64,000 nucleotides of DNA from CBDCYS01 sp965226245. Its GTDB lineage: Bacteria > Acidobacteriota > Terriglobia > Bryobacterales > UBA6623. Below the pieces are notes generated by a model. That model ran no database searches. It saw only the letters and a program-made list of their open reading frames with translations, and had not been told where the DNA came from. This document shows positions 41,900-49,878 of this stretch, piece by piece. The stretch spans positions 2,108,001 to 2,172,000 of the forward strand of contig CBDDCL010000015.1 of assembly GCA_965226245.1 (NCBI GenBank). Reading direction: 5' to 3'. The stretch's first letter is position 1. Each line of letters starts with the position of its first letter. Position numbers and translations under genes: made by a program.

Positions 41900-42166
41900 A
41901 TGCCCATCAGTCAAGATCTATTGGAAATTCTGTGCTGTCCGCGGACGAAAGTTCCTGTTCAGATGGTGCCGGAAGACCAGTTGGCCCGGCTCAATGAGCG
42001 AATCCAGTCCGGGGGCGTGAAATACTACGACGGCACGGACGTCGACAAGCCTCTCGACGAGGGGCTTATCACCGAAGACGGCGAGACCACCTACCGCATC
42101 GACGACAGTATCCCTGTGATGCTCGTCGATCAGGGAATTCTGATGGCGCAGGTTTCGGGTGAGTAG
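41900..42166 (+). CDS. Trm112-family protein
   Basis: The 88-residue product starts at MPISQDLLEILCCPRTKVPV (41900), although the frame is open further upstream. It has the Trm112 zinc-ribbon-like opening LLEILCCPRTK and the closing YRIDDSIPVMLVDQGI. An insertion of about 25 residues (IQSGGVKYYDGTDVDKPLDE) lies between. Trm112 is a small partner that activates methyltransferases; many bacterial homologs are free-standing. The expected second CxxC pair is absent, so the zinc site is incomplete, as in many bacterial members. Confidence 0.85.
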   Translation: MPISQDLLEILCCPRTKVPVQMVPEDQLARLNERIQSGGVKYYDGTDVDKPLDEGLITEDGETTYRIDDSIPVMLVDQGILMAQVSGE

Positions 42167-42231
42167 GGCGGGGCTTGGAGCGACGACCCGCTAGTCGCGG
42201 GTCAATGACCCCGCAAGGCATGGATTTCCGT

Positions 42232-42402
42232 TGGGTAAAAGGGAAGCCCATTGAAACGGGCTGACGAATCTTGAGCGGCGGAGCCCACCAGCCGTAAAAC
42301 GACTGGCCTAGGAAAACCAACCCGCGTGAACGCGGCCCAAAATGGTGTGCGGAACCGTGTGTCTTTGGAACCCCGCACGTCTCTTCCACGCCGCTTAACA
42401 GG
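42232..42402 (+). repeat. About 170-bp double-hairpin repeat, copy 2
   Basis: The unit has AAGCCCATTGAAACGGGCTG, the CCGTAAAACGACTGGCCTAG core and CCCGCGTGAACGCGGCCC, ending at CTTAACAGGC. It matches 28188-28360 along its length. It occupies much of 42167-42619, where I see no gene; a GACCCGC/GCGGGTC hairpin lies just before at 42184-42202. Confidence 0.8.
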
Positions 42403-42619
42403 CCGGGCCGGAGCATCCCTTGCCAGCGGATTGATCCGCTCGCAACAACCGCTTGCTCACGCGCGCGGCTCACGCCTACTGAGTGCGTGATTCCAAGATG
42501 GCTTTGGCTTCGACACGAGCGTTTAAGCAAAATGTCGCCAGGAATGGCGACACGGCACGCAAGAATGCGCGCGCCACGTCATGCCGACTCGTCCGTCTTT
42601 GGACAGGTCCAAACTCTCG

Positions 42620-43258
42620 TCAAGTTCGGAGCCGCGCAACCAGCATCGCGATCCCCGGCAGAATGATCGCCCCTCCGAACGCCAGCAGAAACGACTCGGC
42701 TTCCAGAGCGTAGGCGCCGACTGCCGCGTACGCCAGCGCAATTCCAAGGTTCGACAAGGTCGCCAGCAGCAGGAACCGCCGAATCGGCATTCCCGCGACT
42801 CCTGCGAACAAGACGGAAGCCTCGGCCAAAACAGGGACGGCGCGGAAGATCACGATCATCCAGTCGCCGAAACGGCTTCGGGCAAAAGAGGCTCGCTCGA
42901 GTTCATCGTCTCCGACAAAGCGGCGGGTGAGCTTGCGGCCTGCCGTCGCCCCCAACCCGTAGCCGATCAAGCAGCCGACGGTCATCCCGGCCCAGGTGAC
43001 GAAACTTCCCGCCCACAGTCCCAGCAAATAGCCGGCCGCGGTGCTCAAAACACTAGAAGGAATTGGCAAGATCAAGTCGGCGGCGAGCAGCCCTCCCAGT
43101 ACCGCGCTTACGAGCCAGTGCGACTCTTCTTGCATTAGGAAGACTTGTGTCTGTGTCCAGGCGTTGATTGGTTCTTCGTAAAGAAAAAAGGGTATGAGGA
43201 TGGCGGCCAGAAGAACGGCGATCCAGCTAGACCATCTGGCCAGAGAACTCGGACCCAC
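42620..43258 (-). CDS. DedA/VTT-domain membrane protein
   Basis: The 212-residue product has an N-terminal TM helix (WIAVLLAAILIPFFLYEEPI) and a VTT (SNARE-associated / DedA) domain: LADLILPIPSSVLSTAAGYL-LGLW, TVGCLIGYGLGATAGRKLTR, and the signature IVIFRAVPVLAEASVLFAGV-AGM, followed by a last TM helix. The R-x-x-P-x-x-E/S pattern is characteristic. Homologs translocate or scramble phospholipid or undecaprenyl carriers in the inner membrane. Monocistronic. Confidence 0.88.
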   Translation of the reverse strand: MGPSSLARWSSWIAVLLAAILIPFFLYEEPINAWTQTQVFLMQEESHWLVSAVLGGLLAADLILPIPSSVLSTAAGYLLGLWAGSFVTWAGMTVGCLIGYGLGATAGRKLTRRFVGDDELERASFARSRFGDWMIVIFRAVPVLAEASVLFAGVAGMPIRRFLLLATLSNLGIALAYAAVGAYALEAESFLLAFGGAIILPGIAMLVARLRT

Positions 43259-43450
43259 GGCTTTAGTTTGGCGGATTCAAAAGTGGAAGAACGGCACTGC
43301 GCCTGGCACTGCGTTATTTGTCGCGCATTTTGGCGCGAGAGCCCGGAATGCGGGTACCCTCGGACCCATCCAGGCTTGCTGCACAACGGTTCCCGCAGTG
43401 TTCCGCGTTCATTCCACGCTGGATTAACGCCCGACCCGCGGCTTGGCGGT

Positions 43451-44908
43451 TTAGCCGACCCAGAGTTCGCTGATCGGCTGGCCCTTCACCAGCGTGCGCG
43501 GCTGGTTCACGTGGTTGAGGATTTCCTGTCCAGGATCGATGCCCAGCGCATAGTAAACCGTCGCCAGCAGATCGTTCGGATGAACCGGCTTGTCCTTCGG
43601 CGAGGACGCCGTATCGTCGGACTCGCCGTAAAGGCGGCCGCCCGGCATTCCCGCGCCGGCGATCATTGCCGTGTAGCAATAGGGCCAGTGGTCACGGCCA
43701 TCGGGTGAATTGGTGTTGCCCGAAGTGCTGACGCCCAGCCGCGGCGAGCGGCCAAACTCGCCTACCGCCAGAACGAGTGTTTCATCGAGGAGTCCGCGAT
43801 CGGACATATCTTCGAGCAGCGCGGATAGCGTCTGGTCAAGCTTCGGACAGTGCAGGTTCTTGAGGGGGCCGAAGTTGGCCGAGTGCGTATCCCAGGCGTC
43901 AATTTCCGGATTGCCGTTGGAAACCGAGGGCCAATTGAGCTGCACAAATCGCGTCCCGGCTTCGATCAAGCGGCGGCTCATCAGCGCGCCCTGTCCAAAC
44001 GTGTAGCGGCCGTAGCGGTCGCGGGTCTTCGTTGATTCTTTCTCGAGATCAAAAGCATCGCGCGCTTTTCCGGAAAGCACCAAGTCGAATGCCTGCTCGT
44101 AATACTTGTCGAGCGCATGCGACTCAACCGCCTTCTCCAAGCTTTTCATGGATCCGTTGATGCCCTTGAGCAGCTCGAAGCGGTCCTGCAGCCGCTCCGC
44201 CGGCGTCTCTTTGCGGAGGGCGAGGTCGTCGAGCTTGATCGGCTTATTGGGATCTTGGTAAAGGCGGTAGGGATCGAATTCCTTGCCGATGAAACCGGCC
44301 GCTCCGCCTTTGCCGATCACGTTCGATTCCTGCAGCGGACGCGGCATTTCGACAAACGGCAGAACCGGCTCGGTTAGCGGAAGGAACTTGCTGACCCAGG
44401 AACCGGCGGTCGGGAAATCGATCGGCGACGGCGGCTCGAGCTGGCCGGACGGCGAGACCTTATCCGGAGGGTAGCCGGTCAGCATCTGATAAATGGCGGC
44501 TGTGTGGTTGAACAATCCCGCCGGCGTATAACTCATCGAACGAATGAGCGTGCATTTGTCAATCGCCTGACCCAGCTTCGGCATCGTTTCACTGAGCTGG
44601 ATGCCGGGAACCTTGGTCTTAATGGGCTTGAACTCGCCTCGAACATTGGAAGGAGCGTCAGGCTTGGGATCCCAAATGTCGATGTGGCTGGGTCCGCCTT
44701 GCAGGAAAATGACCATCACGGACTTGGCGGAGCCGAAGCCCTGCGCGCCCGCGAAGCGCGGGGCCGATGCGGCCGCTTTGGCTGTGTCCTGCATCGCCAG
44801 GACCTGGGACAACTTCATCCCCAACAGCCCGAGCGAGCCGACGTTCAGAAAATCGCGTCGCGAAACGCCGTCACAGTTAGCTCCCCAGCCATTTGGAATC
44901 GTCAGCAT
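43451..44908 (-). CDS. DUF1501 Tat-exported protein
   Basis: The 485-residue product starts MLTIPNGWGANCDGVSRRDF-LNVGSLGLLGM, a Tat signal with SRRDFL. The DUF1501 sulfatase-like domain follows: GSAKSVMVIFLQGGPSHIDI-WDPKPDAP, GQAIDKCTLIRSMSYTPAGL-FNHT, and LVLAVGEFGRSPRLGVSTSG-NTNSPDGRDHWPYCYTAMIA-GAGMPGG, the classic DUF1501 block, ending DLLATVYYALGIDP. DUF1501 genes are abundant in Planctomycetes and Acidobacteriota, usually next to a DUF1549/DUF1553 cytochrome-type partner; none is adjacent here. Function is not established. Confidence 0.93.
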   Translation of the reverse strand: MLTIPNGWGANCDGVSRRDFLNVGSLGLLGMKLSQVLAMQDTAKAAASAPRFAGAQGFGSAKSVMVIFLQGGPSHIDIWDPKPDAPSNVRGEFKPIKTKVPGIQLSETMPKLGQAIDKCTLIRSMSYTPAGLFNHTAAIYQMLTGYPPDKVSPSGQLEPPSPIDFPTAGSWVSKFLPLTEPVLPFVEMPRPLQESNVIGKGGAAGFIGKEFDPYRLYQDPNKPIKLDDLALRKETPAERLQDRFELLKGINGSMKSLEKAVESHALDKYYEQAFDLVLSGKARDAFDLEKESTKTRDRYGRYTFGQGALMSRRLIEAGTRFVQLNWPSVSNGNPEIDAWDTHSANFGPLKNLHCPKLDQTLSALLEDMSDRGLLDETLVLAVGEFGRSPRLGVSTSGNTNSPDGRDHWPYCYTAMIAGAGMPGGRLYGESDDTASSPKDKPVHPNDLLATVYYALGIDPGQEILNHVNQPRTLVKGQPISELWVG

Positions 44909-45061
44909 GATAAACTCCTCGCCTTTAGGTTAAGGATTACCCGCTTCTATTATATGATAGCGCGGGGCCGTCGGCAAGCGATTTTTTCGGCTGGATGAAT
45001 CAGTGCCTCTATTGGTTGAATCCTTGCCAAACATGGCGGAGAGTTCGGAAAGCACCATCAG

Positions 45062-45082
45062 AGCCCCAGGCGGGAGCCTGGG
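45062..45082. other. Perfect GC-rich hairpin
   Basis: CCCCAGGCGGGAGCCTGGGG is self-complementary around a small loop, within the 44909-45260 gap. There is no T-run, so it is more like a repeat unit than a terminator. The rest of the gap shows no gene. Confidence 0.4.
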
Positions 45083-45260
45083 GTCAAGTCCCCCTAAACG
45101 CAACTCCCTTTCTAGAAGTCATCTCATCAGACCTCATCAGGGCCAGACAGCGGGCGAGATGGAGTATGCTGGTGTTCCGGTTACATCGCGGCCTTCGACC
45201 TGTGGCAGGGCGCCGGCAACCTGAACACGATCTCGGACACCGTCTGGAATGGAGGCATCC

Positions 45261-45770
45261 ATGCGAAGCTGTTCACGACGAGGATTTTTCAAGCGGGCGG
45301 TCGCGTCAGGCGGCGCCGGCGCGGCTCCCGCGGGACATTTCTTCAGCGCCCGGCGCGCGCGGGGGCAGGCATCCGGTGCGGTCAGCGGGTTCGATCACGT
45401 CGCGGCTCCCATGCGGAACAGCCAGGCGATGGTGCGCTTCTATCGTGCGCTGGGATTCCAGGTGAACGAGGGGGCGCGGATCTGCTCGGTCCATTTCGGC
45501 GACCACAAGATCAACTTCCACCGTCCCGCGCTGTGGCAGAGCAAGGCCTTCACACTGCGCGCCCCCGCAGCCCAGCCGCCGTGTGGTGACTTCTGTTTCG
45601 TGTGGCAGGGTTCGGCGGATGCGCTCAGGGCGAGGCTCGACAGCGCCGCCGCGGAGCTTATCGAGGGGCCGGTCGAGCGGCAGGGCGGGCGTGACGGGGG
45701 CACGGCCAGCGGCACGAGCTGGTACGTGCGCGACCCGGACGGCAATCTCCTGGAGTTCATCATCTACTAG
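45261..45770 (+). CDS. Exported VOC (glyoxalase-like) protein
   Basis: The 169-residue product starts MRSCSRRGFFKRAVASGGAG, a Tat-like signal with SRRGFFK, then a VOC domain: GFDHVAAPMRNSQAMVRFYR-ALGFQV, CSVHFGDHKINFHRP, CGDFCFVWQGSADALRARLD and SWYVRDPDGNLLEFIIY. The two beta-alpha-beta-beta-beta modules and the His and Glu ligands at the expected ends are present. Export of a VOC protein is uncommon. Substrate unknown. Confidence 0.82.
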   Translation: MRSCSRRGFFKRAVASGGAGAAPAGHFFSARRARGQASGAVSGFDHVAAPMRNSQAMVRFYRALGFQVNEGARICSVHFGDHKINFHRPALWQSKAFTLRAPAAQPPCGDFCFVWQGSADALRARLDSAAAELIEGPVERQGGRDGGTASGTSWYVRDPDGNLLEFIIY

Positions 45771-45971
45771 AAGTCCGTGAGGTCTAGCGAAGGCCGTCGG
45801 CACGCGAAAATCTCGCGGCACTGTTAGACGACCACTCAACGGACACTGCAACGGGTCACAGCTAATCCGGGTCACGCCGGCGGGCGCGCGCTCGTGCTAC
45901 TTCGATAGAATCAAAATCCGTGTCCAGCGCAAGGACACCAATAGAGCAACAACACCAGGAGAAACTGAAAG

Positions 45972-46394
45972 ATGCGTTTTCAACTAGTTCGCCTCATCGT
46001 TCTTAGCGCCGCCGTTCTCGTTTTCGACGGCGTCTGCAAGGCGGGTGAGAAAAAGCTGCTGCATTGCTTTGCGTTTACGACGATCAAGGACGCGGCCGAC
46101 GCCGATTGGAAAGAGTTCGTCGAGGCCACGAGCGATTTGCCCGAGAAGATCGACGGGCTGAACAAGGTCTGGGTGGGTAAATTGAGAAGACCTCTGCGGG
46201 TTTACTCCAAAGGCGGTTCGGAGGAAAAACCGGAGTACACCGGGCAACTGCGCGAGTGGGGAGTCTGCATGGAAATGGACGACGCGACGATCTTGGAACA
46301 GTACGCTGATCACGAAGCACACCGTGACTGGGAGGAGGTTTACTTCAAGGTCCGCGAACGCGGCACGACCACCTACGACATTTTGGGGCAGTAA
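45972..46394 (+). CDS. Secreted Dabb (stress-responsive alpha/beta barrel) domain protein
   Basis: The 140-residue product has a signal peptide (MRFQLVRLIVLSAAVLVFDG) and a ferredoxin-like Dabb domain: KLLHCFAFTTIKDAADADWK-EFVEATSDLPEKIDGLNKVW-VGK, then WGVCMEMDDATILEQYADHE-AHRDWEEVYFKVRERGTTTY-DILGQ, with the paired YxxHxxH at the end. Dabb domains form dimeric barrels; in secreted acidobacterial and planctomycete versions the role is unknown. A hairpin GCCGTGCC/GGCACGGTG lies just downstream at about 46411-46436, perhaps a weak terminator. Confidence 0.85.
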   Translation: MRFQLVRLIVLSAAVLVFDGVCKAGEKKLLHCFAFTTIKDAADADWKEFVEATSDLPEKIDGLNKVWVGKLRRPLRVYSKGGSEEKPEYTGQLREWGVCMEMDDATILEQYADHEAHRDWEEVYFKVRERGTTTYDILGQ

Positions 46395-47059
46395 CACTTT
46401 GGAGAACGCCGCCGTGCCTTTGGTTTCGGCACGGTGTGGCGCGTTACAATCGCCGCCGAACCAGCTTTCGCTCGGGGAAAGGCCGGGGTTATAATGGACC
46501 AGATCACGGGTTGCTGACAGTCCGCAAGCTTCGGAAGAAATGCCTGCGATAAAACGACTTACAAGACTCCGTACAGGAGTGATTGTATGGCTCGGGCTAA
46601 CCGTTGTCGGCGCGGAACCACCCGTCCCCGGCCCGCCTGTACCCCCCCCTCCAGCGGAACGCCAGGAGCCTACCCTCAAGCAATTTCCCCTTGAGTTCGC
46701 GCGAAACTTTGGCGCGTTGTTTTCGAAAGAAAACGTCACCCCGCTCCTCATCGGGGGAGTTGCCACCGCGGCCGCGGCTATCCCGAACAAGCGATTGGAA
46801 GGGTACTTCCGCGACAAGGATCAATCGCCTCTCCGGCATCCTGGCGATATCGCGGGGGCGAAATGGGTAACAGTGCCGTCGCTCGCGGGATTCCTGTTGA
46901 TAAGCCGCACCACCAAGAACAAGCGCTTTCGAAGTTTCGCCTACACGCTGGCACAAGGTTATGCGGTCAACCAAGTGTTGATTACCGGCATCAAGGAGGC
47001 TGTCCGAAGTAAGCGGCCGAACGGCAATAATTACAACTCGTTTCCTTCCGGGCACACTT

Positions 47060-47067
47060 CCGGCGCA
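47060..47067. repeat. 8-bp target-site duplication, left copy
   Basis: CCGGCGCA here equals 48095-48102, directly outside the two IS ends. Eight base pairs is the usual duplication for IS1595-family elements. Confidence 0.92.
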
Positions 47068-48094
47068 ATGGGGTATTTAGTTGACTCCAGTAGCCACAAT
47101 ATGTTGTGGTTGGGGGCATGAAGGAGGACTACCCCCGAAACCTCGTCGAGTTGGAAGCTCGATTCTCGACCGAGGAGGCGTGCCGGGAGTACCTGCTGAA
47201 GCTGCGCTGGCCGGAGGGGTTCGTGTGCCCGCGCTGTGGGATCCAGTCCTCATGGGCCAGCAAACGCAATCTGCTGCTCTGCGCCGACTGCGGTTACCAG
47301 GCCTCGGTGACGGCGGGCACGATTTTCCAGGACACCCGCAAGCCCTTGACGTTGTGGTTCCGGGCGGCTTGGTGGGTGACAACGCAAAAAGGCGGGGCCA
47401 GCGCGCTGGAGTTGCAGCGGGTCTTGGGTTTGGGTAGCTATGTAACCGCCTGGACCTGGCTGCACAAGTTCCGCCGCGCCATGGTGCGCCCCGGTCGCAA
47501 TCGGCTGGTCGGCCGGGTGGAGGTGGACGAAACGTATGTGGGCGGAGTCGAAGAGGGCGTCCGAGGTCGCGAAATGGTTGGCAAAGCGTTAGTTGCGGTT
47601 GCTGCCGAGGAGGATGGGCGCGGTATGGGTCGCATCCGGCTCCGTCGGATCGCGGATGCCTCAGCGGCGAGCTTGGAAGCCTTTGTCGAAGAAGCTATCC
47701 AACCTGGCAGCCTCGTGCACACCGACGGCTGGGAAGGCTATGCGGGATTGGAGAACAAAGGATACCGCCATGAAGTCACCGTGCTGCGCGGGAAGCGGCA
47801 ATCGGCGAGTAAGCTGCTGCCGAGAGTCCATCGTGTCGCCTCTCTGCTAAAGCGCTGGCTGTTGGGGACCCACCAGGGGGCTGTCAGTCACGAGTATTTG
47901 GACTACTACCTGGACGAGTTCACGTTCCGCTTCAACCGGCGGACCTCACGGTCGCGCGGCAAACTTTTCTATCGCCTCCTCCAGCAGGCGGTCGCCGCCG
48001 ACCCTGCTCCCTATAAGACAATGGTCGAGGCCCCCAGGGCCGGCACCCCCACCCCCAAGATGTAGTGGCTACTGGAGTCAACTAAATACCCTAT
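47068..48094 (+). mobile_element. IS1595-family insertion sequence (1027 bp)
   Basis: The ends read ATGGGGTATTTAGTTGACTC and, on the other strand, ATAGGGTATTTAGTTGACTC, followed on both sides by CAGTAGCCAC, so the inverted repeats are about 30 bp with one mismatch. A single intact transposase gene lies inside. The 8-bp duplications are still identical, suggesting a recent insertion. Confidence 0.92.
47118..48065 (+). CDS. IS1595-family (ISXO2-like) transposase
   Basis: The 315-residue product begins MKEDYPRNLVELEARFSTEE (47118; a GTG at 47106 is possible). An N-terminal zinc ribbon follows (GFVCPRCGIQSSWASKRNLL-LCADCGYQASVTAGTIFQDT), then TLWFRAAWWVTTQKGGASAL, an HTH-like region, and the ISXO2 DDE core: RVEVDETYVGGVEEG, SLVHTDGWEGYAGL and SHEYLDYYLDEFTFRFNRRT. 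The motifs are complete, so the enzyme may be active. Confidence 0.93.
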   Translation: MKEDYPRNLVELEARFSTEEACREYLLKLRWPEGFVCPRCGIQSSWASKRNLLLCADCGYQASVTAGTIFQDTRKPLTLWFRAAWWVTTQKGGASALELQRVLGLGSYVTAWTWLHKFRRAMVRPGRNRLVGRVEVDETYVGGVEEGVRGREMVGKALVAVAAEEDGRGMGRIRLRRIADASAASLEAFVEEAIQPGSLVHTDGWEGYAGLENKGYRHEVTVLRGKRQSASKLLPRVHRVASLLKRWLLGTHQGAVSHEYLDYYLDEFTFRFNRRTSRSRGKLFYRLLQQAVAADPAPYKTMVEAPRAGTPTPKM

Positions 48095-48102
48095 CCGGCG
48101 CA
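48095..48102. repeat. 8-bp target-site duplication, right copy
   Basis: CCGGCGCA matches 47060-47067 and precedes the 3' part of the PAP2 gene. Confidence 0.92.
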
Positions 48103-48408
48103 TTTACTTGGGCAACGATCATGTCGCATCACTATGGCAAGAAAGCCGGAATTCCCGCTTACATTACGGCGGCATATATGGGATATGCTCGCATGGACGA
48201 CCGGGCTCACCGGCTCACCGATGTCGTTGCCGGCGCGGCTCTCGGCTACGTCGTTGGGCGCACGGTCGCCCGCCGCTCCGGCTTTGATCGCAACCATCGC
48301 GTGGACTTTGGGGTGACGGTTCCGCCCGGCGGAGGAGCGGCCCTGACACTGAATTTCAACCTGGACGGCAAGTAGGCCGGTCAGGTTCGGCGATGCCTCC
48401 GCATCCGG

Positions 48409-48509
48409 GCGAAAAAAGGGGGACTGCCACCAATTTCCGCTTCTCCAATCCATTCAAGAATCAGCGCTTCGTCGAAAGGAAATTGGCTGGCTGTCCCCTT
48501 TTTTCGCGC
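48409..48509. repeat. MITE-like palindromic element, copy 4
   Basis: GCGAAAAAAGGGGGACTGCC-ACCAATTTCCGC (48409-48440) pairs with 48474-48509 (GGAAATTGGCTGGCTGTCCC-CTTTTTTCGCGC). It lies directly before the TIM-barrel gene, in its 5' untranslated region, and lacks the outer CAGCCCGTGG ends. Confidence 0.8.
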
Positions 48510-48530
48510 ATCACAAGGATAAACACGATC

Positions 48531-49490
48531 ATGCATCAAATTCCAACTCGCCGCGAATTCTTTGCAGCCTCGGCTGGCCTAGCGGCCGTCGGCGCCGCTT
48601 GTTCCGCGCCAAGCGAACCGGACATCTCCGAAACACCCGCCGCCACCGAAACCAACGAGCCCCGCATGAAGCTGTCGCTCTCCGCCCGAGTCGCCGAGTC
48701 CTTCAGCAACAAGAGAGTCGCCTCGATCAACATGGAGGAGCTTGTCGCGCTCGCCAAAAAGGCCGGCTACGACGCGCTGTGCATGCGGGCATCGCAAGTG
48801 GGCGTCCATTCCGAACCGGAACTCATCGCCGCACACAGCCAGAAGATCAAGGGCTCAGGGCTCGTGGTCTCGATGGTAACCGGTGATTTTTACGTGCCGC
48901 AAAACGACGAGCACGGCCCGGACGGGTTGCGAAACATCACCCCCTACCTGGACCTTGCCGATTCATTTGGCGCGAAGCTGATCCGCATCTGCATGAAGAA
49001 GGACGAGGACATCGAATGGGCCCAAAAGGCCAGCGACGAAGCCAAGGAGCGCGACATTCGGCTGGCCCACCAGTCGCACAACTCCAGTCCGTTTGAAACC
49101 GTCGCGGGCTCCCTGCGAGTGCTCAAGGCCGTGGGCCGAGACAACTTCGGAATCATCTACGAGCCCGCCAACTGGTTCGTCGCGGGCGAGGAATACGGCA
49201 AGAAAGGGATTGGGGCGGTTCAGGATTACATCTTCAATGTTTACGTACAGAACCACCGCCTGAACCCGAACGGAGAGGCTTCCCTCGGCACCTGGGGTAA
49301 AGGCCAAGTGCCCGTGGATCACATCGGCATCTGGGAGCAGGGCGGCGTTGATTTCGACGAGGTCTTCGGGACCCTCCATGCGATCGGCTACGAGGGTTAC
49401 GTGACGGTCCACCAAGCCTTCGCCGGAATCATGTCGGTCGAGGATGCCGTGACCAAGAGCTACGATTACTTGAAGACACAAATAGCCTGA
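48531..49490 (+). CDS. Exported sugar phosphate isomerase/epimerase-like TIM-barrel protein
   Basis: The 319-residue product starts at MHQIPTRREFFAASAGLAAV-GAACS (48531), a Tat signal with TRREFF; the Cys may also be a lipobox. The AP_endonuc_2 / xylose-isomerase-like barrel follows: LVALAKKAGYDALCMRASQV, LIRICMKKDEDIEWAQKASD-EAKERDIRLAHQSHNSSPFE, NFGIIYEPANWFVAG, and YVTVHQAFAGIMSVEDAV. Family members isomerise or epimerise sugars with a divalent metal. An exported version is a frequent type in Acidobacteriota and Planctomycetes. Its substrate is unknown. Confidence 0.87.
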   Translation: MHQIPTRREFFAASAGLAAVGAACSAPSEPDISETPAATETNEPRMKLSLSARVAESFSNKRVASINMEELVALAKKAGYDALCMRASQVGVHSEPELIAAHSQKIKGSGLVVSMVTGDFYVPQNDEHGPDGLRNITPYLDLADSFGAKLIRICMKKDEDIEWAQKASDEAKERDIRLAHQSHNSSPFETVAGSLRVLKAVGRDNFGIIYEPANWFVAGEEYGKKGIGAVQDYIFNVYVQNHRLNPNGEASLGTWGKGQVPVDHIGIWEQGGVDFDEVFGTLHAIGYEGYVTVHQAFAGIMSVEDAVTKSYDYLKTQIA

Positions 49491-49506
49491 CGCGGGGACA
49501 TTGTGG

Positions 49507-49722
49507 TCAAGGGGCCACGGTCTCTGGGAGGGAAATACGCTCGGCGGCAAAGTGGAGAACCTCCGGGACGCACTCCGGAGGGAAGCCTGGATAGTCCTTG
49601 GCGATTTCTTCGGGGCTCATGCCCTGGGAGAGGCACTCGAGGACAAACGCTACGCTAAGCCTGGCACCCCGGATTCTCGGCTGGCCCGCCAAGATGTCGT
49701 GGTCGCTTACGATCCACTCCAT
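49507..49722 (-). CDS. DUF433-domain small protein (antitoxin-like)
   Basis: The 71-residue product MEWIVSDHDILAGQPRIRGA continues RLSVAFVLECLSQGMSPEEI-AKDYPGFPPECVPEVLHFAA, the full DUF433 pattern (GxPxIxGTRIxV followed by an HTH-like helix pair). Such proteins usually pair with a DUF5615 PIN-like toxin in an operon. No such gene follows on this strand, so it appears to be an orphan antitoxin or a solo regulator. Confidence 0.88.
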   Translation of the reverse strand: MEWIVSDHDILAGQPRIRGARLSVAFVLECLSQGMSPEEIAKDYPGFPPECVPEVLHFAAERISLPETVAP

Positions 49723-49816
49723 GTTCTGAGTCTAGCGCACGCAGGCAACCCCGAACACGTGCGACGTAATCCGTCCGTAAGGCGTACGGGATCCCCGCGA
49801 AACCGGCTCAAACTTC

Positions 49817-49850
49817 CCGTAGCGCGGGGCTGCAGAGACCCGCGGCCTTT
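49817..49850. repeat. CCGTAGCGCGGGGCT dispersed unit, single copy
   Basis: CCGTAGCGCGGGGCTGCAGA-GACCCGCGGCCTTT matches the left arm of the 11242-11349 inverted repeat at 32 of 34 positions by eye, but no facing arm is present here. Confidence 0.75.
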
Positions 49851-49878
49851 CGCTTCGTCAGAACAGCAATCTCCGCCA

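Larger units (their letters stand above)
46540..48375 (+). pseudogene. PAP2-family phosphatase interrupted by an IS1595 element
   Basis: The 5' part (46540-47067) encodes a signal peptide (MPAIKRLTRLRTGVIVWLGL), TM-like segments and the PAP2 motifs KEAVRSKRP (KX6RP) and SFPSGHTSGA. The 3' part (48103-48375) continues FTWATIMSHHYGKKAGIPAY, MGYARMDDRAHRLTDVVAGA (RX5HX3D). Deleting 47068-48102 (the element plus one 8-bp repeat) joins GGC GCA to TTT without a shift, giving a 266-residue enzyme with all three motifs. The intact ancestor would hydrolyse lipid-linked phosphates at the membrane; the present gene is inactivated. Confidence 0.9.

Noticed and set aside
41506..41907. 133-codon minus-strand frame upstream of Trm112
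   Set aside because: No family features, no ribosome-binding site, and it overlaps the Trm112 start region; probably chance.
42184..42202. GACCCGC-GCGGGTC hairpin after Trm112 as a rho-independent terminator
   Set aside because: No T-tract follows the stem, and it merges into the dispersed repeat.
45100..45260. Frame reading IAAFDLWQGAGNLNTISDTVW upstream of the VOC gene
   Set aside because: No start codon and no recognised family; at most a short remnant, not enough to call.
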